A DNA stretch of 15,334 nucleotides from Candidatus Aminicenantota bacterium (GCA_030612495.1 JAUWNT010000041.1:1-15334); one strand, 5' to 3'; shown: positions 1 to 12,128, counted from the first letter of the stretch. The notes: generated by a model from the sequence alone, not told the origin. Numbers and translations: made by a program.

Positions 1-1649
1 TCTTCTCTGATAAGTGCCAAAACAAGATAAGGGTCTATTTTGTTAATTTTACTATATTTTATAATCAGGGTTTTATATTTTATTGGCAAGTAAATCTCTT
101 TTAAAAATTTTGGTAAGATAATAGATTGGTAACCGTTGATATTATTTTTGAATGTAACAAATGATTTGTAAAAATTTTCCTGTTTTAAATAGATTAATGA
201 TTTTATAATACTTAACATGTTTTTGTCTGAATAATTAAGTTGTTTTTCATTTTTTGCCCAATCTATCAAGTCAAAAGATTCTTCAATTAGATTATATTTT
301 AGTAACATTTTTAACTCTTTTACTATTTTTTTGAAAATGGCACTCTGTTTTTCATTTATAAGATTGGTAAAAGCTTCTAACTTGTGAATAAAGGAAATAT
401 TGTTAGTTTCAGATTTGTTTCTATTATTTATATTAAATCTTTTTACAAAATAATAGGAGAATGGATATTTCTCAAGATTTTTTGGTTTTCTTTTTTTTAA
501 CTCTCCTAACCAGTATTCATTTGCAATCCTGTATGAAGGGATTGTAGAATGCGTTCCTTTTTCAAAATAGTGTATTGATATATTTTTATTGTTCTGTTTG
601 AAATTAATCCATGCTGAAAGCCATAAGGCTTTCCAAAATTTTGGATTTTCAAAATTTTGCAGGCCAATATATTTATCAAATAATTTTGTTGATAGATAAA
701 ATTTATTTTTTAAAAGGAATATAGCAGCTGAATTAAATAAGAGTTCAGGGTAGATTTCCAGATCATTTTTCAAGCTATCTATTTCTTTTAATATATTTTT
801 ATAATTATTTAGTCTTATATCAATTTTTATTTCTATTTTTCTTCTATGGTTAATTAACCTTTTTGATTTTATCTTTTTCAATATTTTTCTTGCTCTGCTG
901 TATTTTTTTTTTTTGTAATAATATTCAGCATAAAATAGATTTACTAATTGAGGAGCTTTTATGTAACTTTTTTCTTTAAATATCTCTTGAAATTGATTAT
1001 GTTCTGCAAGGTACTTGAATTTTTTATACAAGTAATCATAATCGAGATTTCTAATAAATGAGGTTAAATGATTTTTCGGTAATATGTTTTTAAAATCCTT
1101 TAACTTGTGATATTTGAACACATCCTCGAAAATCTCAAATGCTTTTGATACATTCTTTGTTTTTATCAAACTGCCAATTAAAATCAATTTGATATCAAAA
1201 TTATTAATAGATGTTAAATTTAATAGTTTAATTATATGCTTGTGTTTTTTCTGAGAGTAAAGGTGTCTTAGATGCAACCCAAATTTTTTTTTTGAAATAT
1301 AGATGTGTTTATTATCTATATTATTTAATAAGGATGGTATTTTGCTGTATTTTTGTTTTTCAAGAAAAGATTCTGCGGCCTTAATTTTAAATACATCGTT
1401 AATGAAAGGGTTTTTTATGTTACTTTCATAATTCTCATTCAAATCAAAATTCTTTTCTATTCTTAAAAACAGATTTAAGGTTCTGTAATTCTTAAAAAGA
1501 TGTTTGTTAATAGCTGTTGCTTGATAATTATTTTCTTTATTGTTTTTTATAATATTTACTATTAAAAAAGAAGAGAATATTGAAAATATTAAGACTAATT
1601 CGCTTATAAAAATCTTTTTTAAGGTGTTGCTTCTAAAAAGTAGTTTCAA
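1..1649 (-). CDS. Soluble-lytic-transglycosylase (Slt70-type) family protein, 3' end cut by window edge
   Basis: Lytic transglycosylases of this family cleave the MurNAc-GlcNAc bond of peptidoglycan in the periplasm, leaving 1,6-anhydro-MurNAc. The frame is open for 549 codons and runs off the left edge. Residues about 10-35 are a hydrophobic signal anchor after a basic N-terminus. Residues about 45-510 are Lys/Asn/Ile-rich helical sequence with TPR-like repeats, matching the superhelical U/L region of Slt70. The last 27 or so residues enter the catalytic domain and end in IDPYLVLALIRE, matching the family pattern ALIRQES; the catalytic Glu would be the next codon, split by the edge. Start chosen: TTG at 1649, preceded by AAAAGG at about 8 nt. 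An in-frame TAA lies five codons upstream, and the next ATG, GTG or TTG is about 70 codons downstream and would lose the anchor. It overlaps the upstream gene by 17 nt, suggesting coupled translation. The catalytic core is not visible, so activity is inferred. Confidence 0.85.
   Translation of the reverse strand, partial: MKLLFRSNTLKKIFISELVLIFSIFSSFLIVNIIKNNKENNYQATAINKHLFKNYRTLNLFLRIEKNFDLNENYESNIKNPFINDVFKIKAAESFLEKQKYSKIPSLLNNIDNKHIYISKKKFGLHLRHLYSQKKHKHIIKLLNLTSINNFDIKLILIGSLIKTKNVSKAFEIFEDVFKYHKLKDFKNILPKNHLTSFIRNLDYDYLYKKFKYLAEHNQFQEIFKEKSYIKAPQLVNLFYAEYYYKKKKYSRARKILKKIKSKRLINHRRKIEIKIDIRLNNYKNILKEIDSLKNDLEIYPELLFNSAAIFLLKNKFYLSTKLFDKYIGLQNFENPKFWKALWLSAWINFKQNNKNISIHYFEKGTHSTIPSYRIANEYWLGELKKRKPKNLEKYPFSYYFVKRFNINNRNKSETNNISFIHKLEAFTNLINEKQSAIFKKIVKELKMLLKYNLIEESFDLIDWAKNEKQLNYSDKNMLSIIKSLIYLKQENFYKSFVTFKNNINGYQSIILPKFLKEIYLPIKYKTLIIKYSKINKIDPYLVLALIRE
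903..914 (-). repeat. A12 homopolymer inside the transglycosylase gene
   Basis: On the coding strand twelve consecutive A bases encode four Lys codons between TAC and TAC. A second run of ten A lies near 1284-1293 of the same gene. Such tracts are known sites of polymerase slippage. The frame is intact here. Confidence 0.9.
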
Positions 1650-2664
1650 ACGGGTAGCCTTTTAATGCTTCTTTGTCTCCTTTTGCAAGTATTTTAACAA
1701 GCTGTTCTTCAAATATTGAAATATCATCAAATTTTCTTGAGTATTCTTCCTTTGCTTGCGATATTGTACTCTTTAGAGTTTTATAGAGGGTTTTGTTTGT
1801 TCTAGCATCATCTATGATTAATCTATTATATAATACCATATCATTTATAATTACTCTTGCTTTTCGCTCGGGATCATTTCTTTTTGTTGAGTGGAAAAAA
1901 CGTGCATCAGTTGAATCTCTAAGATTGGGGGGTTCTTTTTTAGGTTCTTCTGCGAATTCTTTTGTCTTTACCCTTGAGAGAAATTTTTGTCTGAATGGAA
2001 GTAAGTTAAGACTCATCTCTCCAATTGTTGAAATTATCTCAATTTCTTTTTCTCCAATTTTTTTATCACTATAAGAATCTGCGTAAATTGCTGCTTGAGC
2101 TTTCCCACTGACGTAAAAAGGCAGAACAAATATTTTATTGGGTTTATTTCCACCAAATCTACTATATATAAGATGATCATCCGGTTGTGATAAAGGTCCG
2201 CCAGAGTATTTATTTTTGTTGTTTATAATATGTTTGAGAATTGTATTTGCTGAAAATGAAAAGAATATTTTTTTTACCTCATTGTTTCCAATTTCACCAT
2301 CCTTATTTGAAAATCCTATACCAGCCCATCCTACAAATTTATCATCTCGTAATAAAAAAAGGGCAGCTCTACTGCAAAAAAGATTTATTCCTTCTAATAA
2401 ATTATCAATCAAATCCATTTGATTTGAAGAAGTAGAAATTTTTATTGTATATCTATGTAATAGGCTGATTTTTTCTTCTTCAAGATTTTCTTCTTTTTTT
2501 TCCAGGTATTTGGGTATCGTATATGAGAAGAAGTCATCTAATTTTGTTATGTTTTCTAAATTAGCTGCAATTTCTTTTTTTAATAAGTCTGTTTTTGAAA
2601 TGATTAAACGCATTTTTTCGTTTAATATTGAGTCAATAAAATGTTTCATCTTTTCATCAGACAT
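1633..2664 (-). CDS. GAF-like domain protein of unknown function
   Basis: A soluble 343-residue protein with no signal peptide or membrane segment. Residues 1-70 are charged and helical, probably coiled coil. Residues about 75-222 have the look of a GAF domain: an N-terminal helix (NLLEGINLFCSRAALFLL), a strand with VGWAGIGF, a central variable part, then FVLPFYVSGKAQAAIYADS and a closing helix. Residues 228-262 are a Pro/Lys/Glu-rich linker. Residues 263-330 form a conserved-looking helical block (RKARVIINDMVLYNRLI, later YSRKFDDISIFEEQLVKILA) that I recall from uncharacterised Acidobacteriota-type proteins. GAF domains bind small molecules or serve as interaction modules, but no ligand can be named. 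The start ATG has a strong AGGGAGG site about 6 nt upstream. It lies 15 nt after the phosphoesterase gene and overlaps the transglycosylase gene. Function is not known; the GAF call is moderate. Confidence 0.8.
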   Translation of the reverse strand: MSDEKMKHFIDSILNEKMRLIISKTDLLKKEIAANLENITKLDDFFSYTIPKYLEKKEENLEEEKISLLHRYTIKISTSSNQMDLIDNLLEGINLFCSRAALFLLRDDKFVGWAGIGFSNKDGEIGNNEVKKIFFSFSANTILKHIINNKNKYSGGPLSQPDDHLIYSRFGGNKPNKIFVLPFYVSGKAQAAIYADSYSDKKIGEKEIEIISTIGEMSLNLLPFRQKFLSRVKTKEFAEEPKKEPPNLRDSTDARFFHSTKRNDPERKARVIINDMVLYNRLIIDDARTNKTLYKTLKSTISQAKEEYSRKFDDISIFEEQLVKILAKGDKEALKGYPFETTF

Positions 2665-2679
2665 TTTAAGCCTCCCTTT

Positions 2680-3417
2680 TTATACGCCCGATTCCAGGCG
2701 GCTTGCAAGCATTTCTGGAAGTCCAGCGTCTCTTATTTTTTTTTGTGCTTTTCTTATATTATATGTATACCTTTGGAAAGTTATCTCCTTTTTGGATGAG
2801 TCTAAGGTTATAAAACTTGAATTCGGATTTCTATCTCTTGGTTGGCCGATTGAACCTGGGTTTATTAAATATTTAGTGTTTGGATCAAGTTTTATCTTTA
2901 TATTTTTGGTTAAAGGTACAGAGTCTATTTTCCCATTTCTTAGTAAGTAAATAATTGGGAAATGGGTATGCCCAAAAAAACCGATTGATGTAGTCATGAA
3001 CTTGAATGATTCTTTAGCTTCAAAGATTGAGAACACATAATAGTCCTCATCAAAAGTTGAGCCATGGCAAATAGTAATAAAATGGTCGACAATAACCGGT
3101 CCTTTTTCTAAGGTTTTTATAAATTTCTTATTGCTCTCTGTAATTTGATTTTTATTCCATTCAGCAGAGAAAGCAGCAACAGGATTAAAGAATGATGAAG
3201 ATTCGATTTCAGCAACAACTTTATCATGATTTCCTCTTACACTATGTAAATTTTTCAATTTTTTAAATAGATTTATTACTTCATTTGGGTTTGGACCATA
3301 TCCTACAAGATCTCCTAAAAAAAGTAATCTATCATAGGTTTCTACCCTTTTAAGAGTTAAAAATTTCCCAAAGGCTTCTAAGTTACTGTGAATGTCGCTA
3401 AATATAATGTATTTCAT
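2680..3417 (-). CDS. Calcineurin-like metallophosphoesterase (YfcE/MJ0912-like)
   Basis: A 245-residue cytoplasmic two-metal phosphoesterase. All family motifs are present in order: Asp8-x-His10 in FSDIHSN, Gly-Asp36 in FLGDLVGYGPNP, GNHD at 62-65, His118 in CHGS, and GHTH at 149-152. These ligate the dinuclear metal centre and the substrate phosphate. LINPGSIGQPRDRNP at 184-198 is typical of the MJ0912/YfcE branch. Members hydrolyse phosphodiester or phosphomonoester bonds of varied small substrates, so the natural substrate cannot be predicted. The ATG start places the first beta strand (MKYIIFSDIH) exactly as expected, although no good Shine-Dalgarno sequence is visible. It lies 67 nt after the PPIase gene and 15 nt before the GAF gene, within the leftward operon. 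All catalytic residues are intact. Confidence 0.9.
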   Translation of the reverse strand: MKYIIFSDIHSNLEAFGKFLTLKRVETYDRLLFLGDLVGYGPNPNEVINLFKKLKNLHSVRGNHDKVVAEIESSSFFNPVAAFSAEWNKNQITESNKKFIKTLEKGPVIVDHFITICHGSTFDEDYYVFSIFEAKESFKFMTTSIGFFGHTHFPIIYLLRNGKIDSVPLTKNIKIKLDPNTKYLINPGSIGQPRDRNPNSSFITLDSSKKEITFQRYTYNIRKAQKKIRDAGLPEMLASRLESGV

Positions 3418-3484
3418 TAACCATTATTATATTGTTTATTTGAAAAATTAACAAGCTGTATTTTTTCCGCTTTCACTTCTTATC

Positions 3485-5422
3485 CTATTTATATCTTGAA
3501 AGTACTTGTTCTTTTACTTCTGTGTATAATTCCTGATTGAATGAAATTTTATAATCCTTCCTTTTATCTAACATATATGTGGTGAAAAAAATGTTTTTAA
3601 ATTCATTCTTCTTTTTCATGTAAAATTCTGTCTTGTCGTTTTCAAAATCATATTTACTTGAAATCTTTTTGTTTTTTATTTTTAAAATAACAATTTCTGA
3701 TTTGTATTCTATTGGTTTTGAGTATTTATTTAAATCTAAAGAGAAAATAAGGTTATCAAGTCCTTTTTGGGGTGGGAGAAAAGATAATTTGTTTCCTCTT
3801 TTATATGTAAAATCAGTTGAACTTAAATTATTTTTTTTAAGAAATCCTTCTTTTAAATTTTTTTTCGTGTTTAGATTGTTTAATATATTTGAGATTTCTT
3901 TAGCATTGTCTATTAATAGATTCATTTTTTTTATGTGTATTATTTTTTCTTGCACTTTTTCTTTTATATTTTCAAATTTTTCAATTTCAGGTTCTATTAT
4001 TTTTGATAATTGCACAATTGCAATTCCTTTTATAAATTCAACCGGGAAAATTGTTTCGTTCTTATTTAAAGTGAATAATTTTCTTGAGATATAGCCAACT
4101 TCATCTAAGTCTTTAATAGATTGTCCATTTGATAAAGCTTTAGTTTTAATTGTTTTTATACCAAGTCCCCTTGCTTTATCTTCAATATTTTTTTTGTTTT
4201 TTAATTTTGCATATACCTTTCCCAATTTGCTTTTTACAAAGCTGGTTAGTTTTTCTCTTTCAATTATATCTCTTATCTTTTTTTTGGCTGTTTTAAAATT
4301 TTGTTGGTTTTCTGGGGTTTTTTCAGTGATATAAATAATTGAGAATCCATTTAATGTGTCGATCGGAGAGGATATCTGGCTTTCTTTAAGACGTTCAATA
4401 ATAGTTAACTCCTGTGTAGTAAAGTTTTTCCATTGCCAATAACCCCAATCTCCTCCGTTTTCAGCCTTGTCATCTTGAGAGAATTCTTTTGCCTTTTTAG
4501 AGAAATTTTCTATGTTTAGTTCTTTGCTTAATTTTTCAACTTTTTTCAATATTTCTTCTCTATTTTCTTCATTGTATTTTATAAATATTCTGGAAGGCTT
4601 TGTTTTTTCAGGTGTAAAGAACATTTTTTTATTTTTCTTAAAATAATCATATAACTCTTTATTTGATATTTTAATCTCATTTTTAAATTCGTTATATTTA
4701 TATACTATAATGGTTCCCTCTCTTTTCTCAGGAGTTTTGAATTCTTCTTTATGTTCATTAAAGTATTGTTTTAATTCATTTTCATTTACTTTAATTTTAG
4801 TTTTGATTCGATCAGGTTTTAAAACAATGAATTCTAATTCAGCCATATCTTTTTCTTTTTTATATTTCATTTTCAAAGTATCACTGTTAATAACCAGACC
4901 ACTGGTTATTAATTCTTTTAGTTTTTCTGCAATTATCTCTTTTTTTAAATCATTTTCAAAATCTTTTATATTTATTCTATTATAGGCTAGTAAGTTTTCG
5001 TACTCTTTAACTCCAATAAATTTTCCTTCTTTTTGAAAAGCAGGATAATTTAGGATTTTGCCTTTTAATTCAGCATTAGTTACTCTAATTTTTAATTTTT
5101 TTGCTTCATTTTCAATTATTTTTGAATTTATAATACTTTGTAATATTTGTTCTGGTAATCTTAATTGAGTTATGATTGATTTGTTAAAATTATTTTTAAG
5201 CTGACGCTGGTAGTTTTTAAGAATTTGGTATAATTTTTTTTTGAATAGATCTACTCTTATTTTTTCTCCATTAATTGAAACCAGTGTAGTTTTGCTTTCA
5301 CTTGGGTTTTTACTACCTAATCCCCCCTGGTTAAATATTATAAAACCTCCAATAAAAACAATTATAACAATCCATAGTGTCCATGATAAGGATTTAAATT
5401 GTTCTCTCATTTTTTTTAACAT
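3485..5422 (-). CDS. PpiD/SurA-like membrane-anchored peptidyl-prolyl cis-trans isomerase
   Basis: A 645-residue periplasmic folding factor anchored in the inner membrane, expected to bind exported proteins and isomerise X-Pro bonds. Residues 1-12 are basic and 13-30 are one hydrophobic segment (WTLWIVIIVFIGGFIIF), so the rest faces the periplasm. Residues about 45-200 match the SurA/PpiD N-terminal chaperone region, with VSINGEKI, then LPEQILQSIINSKIIENEAKKL. Residues about 268-370 are a parvulin domain containing FSKKAKEFSQDDKAENGGDWGYW and ending in GFSIIYITEKTPE. Residues 415-645 are a further helical, Lys-rich chaperone part with a weaker rotamase-like stretch. The length and layout fit PpiD better than SurA. 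GGAGG sits 5 nt before the ATG; a second in-frame ATG lies four codons in. It follows the kinase gene by 15 nt. Catalytic competence of the parvulin domain is likely but not proven by sequence alone. Confidence 0.88.
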   Translation of the reverse strand: MLKKMREQFKSLSWTLWIVIIVFIGGFIIFNQGGLGSKNPSESKTTLVSINGEKIRVDLFKKKLYQILKNYQRQLKNNFNKSIITQLRLPEQILQSIINSKIIENEAKKLKIRVTNAELKGKILNYPAFQKEGKFIGVKEYENLLAYNRINIKDFENDLKKEIIAEKLKELITSGLVINSDTLKMKYKKEKDMAELEFIVLKPDRIKTKIKVNENELKQYFNEHKEEFKTPEKREGTIIVYKYNEFKNEIKISNKELYDYFKKNKKMFFTPEKTKPSRIFIKYNEENREEILKKVEKLSKELNIENFSKKAKEFSQDDKAENGGDWGYWQWKNFTTQELTIIERLKESQISSPIDTLNGFSIIYITEKTPENQQNFKTAKKKIRDIIEREKLTSFVKSKLGKVYAKLKNKKNIEDKARGLGIKTIKTKALSNGQSIKDLDEVGYISRKLFTLNKNETIFPVEFIKGIAIVQLSKIIEPEIEKFENIKEKVQEKIIHIKKMNLLIDNAKEISNILNNLNTKKNLKEGFLKKNNLSSTDFTYKRGNKLSFLPPQKGLDNLIFSLDLNKYSKPIEYKSEIVILKIKNKKISSKYDFENDKTEFYMKKKNEFKNIFFTTYMLDKRKDYKISFNQELYTEVKEQVLSRYK

Positions 5423-5437
5423 TTTATCCTCCAGCTA

Positions 5438-6595
5438 TTATGTTTTGGAAATTGACTTATTTTCATTAATTAAAGGTAGATAAACTGTTACTTTTGCGCC
5501 TTTTTCATAATTACTTATAAAGATATTTCCTTTATGTTCTTGGATTAGATTATAGGCTATAGATAATCCTATTCCTTTATTTTGAGTTCTTTTTTTTGTT
5601 GTAAAAAATGGATCAAAAGCTTTCTCAATGTTTTTAAATCCTTCTCCATTATCAATTATTTCTACTATCACTTGAGTATTATCAATAGATTTTTTTAATA
5701 TTATCTTCATTTTACCATTCTCAATTGTTTTTTCATTTATTGCTTCAATTGAGTTATCTATAATATATTCAAATGTTTGCCATAAAGCAAAATGATTTCC
5801 AAAAACAATTAAGTTCTTATCAATAAATTGTTTCTCAAAATATATTAGCTGATTTTCTTTTTTATTTGTTTTTATCTTTATTAATTTCTCAAGCAAATTT
5901 GACAGATCTATTTCAAATTTGGTTTGACTTTTTTCAGGATTTATTTGTTTTACATCGTCTATTATATTCTTGATTCTAAGAGTTTGTTTTTTTATATTTT
6001 CTAATTTTTCTTTTATATAAGGTGAGATATCATTTTTTAATTGCATTAATTCTATATAACCCATAATTCCGCTTAAGGGGTTATTAATCTCATGAGCAAA
6101 TCCAGCAACTATATCAGTTAAAGATTTTTGTTTTTCGATTTGGATTGTTTTTAGTTGAGTTCTTTTAATTTCTTTCATGGCTTCTTCTAATTTTTTATTT
6201 GCTTCCTGTAAACTGTTTGTACGATCTTTCACCTGTTCTTCCAGGCCTTTTTGTGTTCTTTCAAGCTCTTTTATCATGTTTGCAATTTGTTCGCTCATTT
6301 CGTTAAAATTATTTGCTAAAAGAGTAAATTCATCATTAGTTTTATTATTAATTCTATATGACATGTCCCCTTTACTTACCATTTTAAAACCTTCGGTTAT
6401 TGCATTGACTGGTCTTGTAATTTTTTTTATAATTAAATTCATTATTATTATCGTAATGACAAGTAATATAACTGATGAATAAAGAAACAAATCTATATAT
6501 TTAATAAAAATAAAATCTAAGATAATTAATGATAATATAAAAAGTAATGTTAAATAAAATCTAAATTTACTTTTAATTGAAATATATTTTTTCAT
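5438..6595 (-). CDS. Membrane sensor histidine kinase (HAMP-HisKA-HATPase)
   Basis: A 385-residue inner-membrane kinase that should autophosphorylate on His168 and pass the phosphate to a response regulator. Residues 13-32 and 36-56 are two membrane helices separated by only a few residues, so there is essentially no extracytoplasmic sensor. Residues 57-108 are a HAMP domain (KKITRPVNAITEGFKMVSKG). Residues 108-155 are coiled coil. The H-box is GFAHEINNPLSGIMGYIEL (165-183) of the NtrB-like type. The ATPase domain shows the N-box around Asn281 (EYIIDNSIEAI), G1 DNGEGF at 315-320, the F-box FDPFFTTK at 327-334 and G2 GIGLS at 341-345. All catalytic motifs are intact. It is the first gene of the leftward operon. 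No response regulator is visible in the window; one may lie beyond the left edge. The signal is unknown, possibly membrane state or a cytoplasmic cue. Confidence 0.92.
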   Translation of the reverse strand: MKKYISIKSKFRFYLTLLFILSLIILDFIFIKYIDLFLYSSVILLVITIIIMNLIIKKITRPVNAITEGFKMVSKGDMSYRINNKTNDEFTLLANNFNEMSEQIANMIKELERTQKGLEEQVKDRTNSLQEANKKLEEAMKEIKRTQLKTIQIEKQKSLTDIVAGFAHEINNPLSGIMGYIELMQLKNDISPYIKEKLENIKKQTLRIKNIIDDVKQINPEKSQTKFEIDLSNLLEKLIKIKTNKKENQLIYFEKQFIDKNLIVFGNHFALWQTFEYIIDNSIEAINEKTIENGKMKIILKKSIDNTQVIVEIIDNGEGFKNIEKAFDPFFTTKKRTQNKGIGLSIAYNLIQEHKGNIFISNYEKGAKVTVYLPLINENKSISKT

Positions 6596-6618
6596 ATTTT
6601 ATATCTTTTTTAAAAATT

Positions 6619-6647
6619 ATTCTATTCTATTTGACTCTAAATATCAA
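6619..6647 (-). promoter_or_regulatory. Candidate sigma70-type promoter for the leftward operon
   Basis: On the minus strand TTGATA (6647-6642) and TAGAAT (6624-6619) are separated by 17 nt and lie just upstream of the histidine kinase ATG at 6595. The region is extremely AT-rich, so chance matches are common; this is the best placed pair I see. Confidence 0.35.
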
Positions 6648-6766
6648 GTAGTTAATTAATCTAAATTCCCCATATTTTTATATATTACTTAGTATACAAA
6701 ATAAAAATTGCAGATTTAATATTATTTAATATCAAAAACATCTTTTTTATATTATAATTTTATCGA

Positions 6767-6777
6767 AAATTTATTTT
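6767..6777 (+). promoter_or_regulatory. UP-element-like A/T tract of the rRNA promoter
   Basis: AAATTTATTTT matches the E. coli UP-element core consensus AAAWWTWTTTT. It ends 6 nt before the -35 hexamer, a few bases closer than in E. coli. In rRNA promoters such tracts contact the RNA polymerase alpha C-terminal domain. Local AT-richness makes a chance match possible. Confidence 0.4.
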
Positions 6778-6783
6778 TTTGTG

Positions 6784-6811
6784 TTGACAAACAAAAAAAA
6801 TGAGGTATAAT
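6784..6811 (+). promoter_or_regulatory. rRNA operon promoter
   Basis: A perfect -35 TTGACA (6784-6789) and a perfect -10 TATAAT (6806-6811) with a 16-nt spacer. Transcription should start near 6818, giving a leader of about 134 nt before mature 16S. No second comparably strong promoter is seen before 16S. Confidence 0.85.
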
Positions 6812-6820
6812 ATCGATGTT

Positions 6821-6839
6821 TTTTCTTCGGTGAAGAAAA
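6821..6839 (+). other. Hairpin at the start of the rRNA leader transcript
   Basis: TTTTCTTC and GAAGAAAA are perfect complements around a 3-nt GGT loop, within a few bases of the predicted transcription start. No T run follows, so it is not an intrinsic terminator. A role in transcript stability or early elongation is possible but inferred. Confidence 0.5.
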
Positions 6840-6845
6840 TTGGGA

Positions 6846-6866
6846 TCTTTGAAATCTGAGTAGAGT
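6846..6866 (+). repeat. Left arm of the 16S processing stem
   Basis: This 21-nt arm pairs with 8552-8572 downstream of 16S, with one G-G mismatch. Pairing would loop out the whole 16S as in the classic RNase III precursor stem. The start of the arm (GATCTTTGAAAT, 6844-6855) also resembles a boxA antitermination site, a looser call. Confidence 0.8.
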
Positions 6867-6925
6867 GAGTGTCTGAGTAAATCCTAAGAGTGATAAGTAT
6901 GATTAAAAATTCCAAATTTGATTCT

Positions 6926-6943
6926 GGGAGGCTTCGGCCTTTC
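6926..6943 (+). other. UUCG-capped leader hairpin before 16S
   Basis: AGGC-TTCG-GCCT forms a perfect stem with the stable UUCG tetraloop, extendable to 7 bp with two G-U pairs. It ends about 8 nt before the mature 16S end and may help 5'-end maturation. The rest of the 6596-6951 intergenic stretch holds only the promoter elements listed and AT-rich sequence. Confidence 0.5.
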
Positions 6944-6951
6944 ATAATATT

Positions 6952-8512
<1,561 letters not shown>

Positions 8513-8551
8513 TAAAGAGAAACCTAAATTTTAGTTCTTAGGTAACATTTT

Positions 8552-8572
8552 ACTCTACTCAGATTTGAAAGA
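8552..8572 (+). repeat. Right arm of the 16S processing stem
   Basis: Complementary to 6846-6866 with a single mismatch. It lies between the 16S 3' end and tRNA-Ile, so cleavage here would separate pre-16S from the tRNA-23S part of the transcript. A separate small hairpin (ACCTAA/TTAGGT, 8522-8543) sits between it and 16S. Confidence 0.8.
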
Positions 8573-8582
8573 GTTCGCTTAA

Positions 8583-8659
<77 letters not shown>

Positions 8660-8685
8660 ATATCAGGTTGAGCCCTTAGTTTAAA

Positions 8686-8758
8686 GGGGAATTAGCTCAG
8701 TTGGGAGAGCGTCGGTTTTGCACGCCGAAGGTCACCGGTTCGAGCCCGGTATTCTCCA
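8686..8758 (+). tRNA. tRNA-Ala (anticodon TGC)
   Basis: A 73-nt cloverleaf. The acceptor stem pairs GGGGAAT with ATTCTCC (one G-U), the anticodon stem is TCGGT/GCCGA around TTTGCAC with TGC at 8719-8721, and the T arm carries GTTCGAGCC. Discriminator A is followed by AGT, so CCA is not encoded and must be added by tRNA nucleotidyltransferase. It follows tRNA-Ile by 26 nt. Confidence 0.97.
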
Positions 8759-8797
8759 AGTAAATAATAGTGAAATAGATTTTTTTTAATATATTTA

Positions 8798-8809
8798 GTT
8801 CTTTGACTT
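8798..8809 (+). promoter_or_regulatory. boxA-like antitermination site before 23S
   Basis: GTTCTTTGACTT in the tRNA-Ala to 23S spacer resembles boxA elements (E. coli TGCTCTTTAACA), which recruit NusB/NusE to keep polymerase elongating through rRNA. The position is typical. The match is partial. Confidence 0.45.
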
Positions 8810-8842
8810 TTTTATTTATGTTGCTGTATTAGATTTGTCGGG
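8808..8842 (+). repeat. Left arm of the 23S processing stem
   Basis: About 35 nt that pair with 11871-11905 after 23S, with two mismatches and one extra T. The core TATTAGATTTGTCGGG is perfectly matched. Weaker complementarity continues inward (AGTAAAGTT near 8847-8855). This is the expected RNase III precursor stem for 23S. Confidence 0.82.
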
Positions 8843-8868
8843 TTTAAGTAAAGTTTATTAAACTTATT

Positions 8869-11850
<2,982 letters not shown>

Positions 11851-11870
11851 AAAGTTTGTTTAACTTTACT

Positions 11871-11905
11871 CCCGACAAATCTAATAGAGCAAGATAAATA
11901 AAAAG
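11871..11905 (+). repeat. Right arm of the 23S processing stem
   Basis: Begins CCCGACAAATCTAATAGAG and is complementary to 8808-8842. It lies between 23S and 5S, so cleavage here would also release pre-5S. Confidence 0.82.
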
Positions 11906-11916
11906 TGTGCAATATT

Positions 11917-12034
11917 TCCCGGTGACCATAATGAAAGGGCCACACCCGGTTACATTCCGAACCCGGAAGTTAAGCCTTTCTATGCCGATGATACTGCTCT
12001 GGTGACGGAGTGGGAAAGTAGGAAGTCACCGGGG
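11917..12034 (+). rRNA. rrf: 5S ribosomal RNA
   Basis: About 118 nt. The terminal helix pairs CCCGGTGAC (11918-11926) with GTCACCGGG (12025-12033). Internal hallmarks are ATTCCGAACCCGGAAGTTAAG and GGGAAAGTAGG. It is the last gene of the rRNA operon, 66 nt after 23S. No strong GC-rich terminator follows. Confidence 0.95.
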
Positions 12035-12128
12035 TTTTATATAAATTTTAGAAAATTAATTAAATTTTTTTAAATCAAAGTAATATTTTTATTAAGAATT
12101 AAATCTCAAAAATATAATTTAAGAAATA

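Noticed and set aside
3633..4094. Plus-strand open frames opposite the leftward genes, for example 1793-2074, 2510-2950, 3633-4094, 4710-4985, 5241-5483
   Set aside because: They are antisense to well-supported genes; their Phe/Ser/Ile-rich products mirror Lys/Asn/Glu-rich coding sequence on the other strand.
12052..12071. Possible terminator after 5S: AAAATT/AATTTT hairpin followed by a short T run
   Set aside because: The stem is six A-U pairs only and such matches are frequent in this AT-rich sequence, so it is too weak to call.
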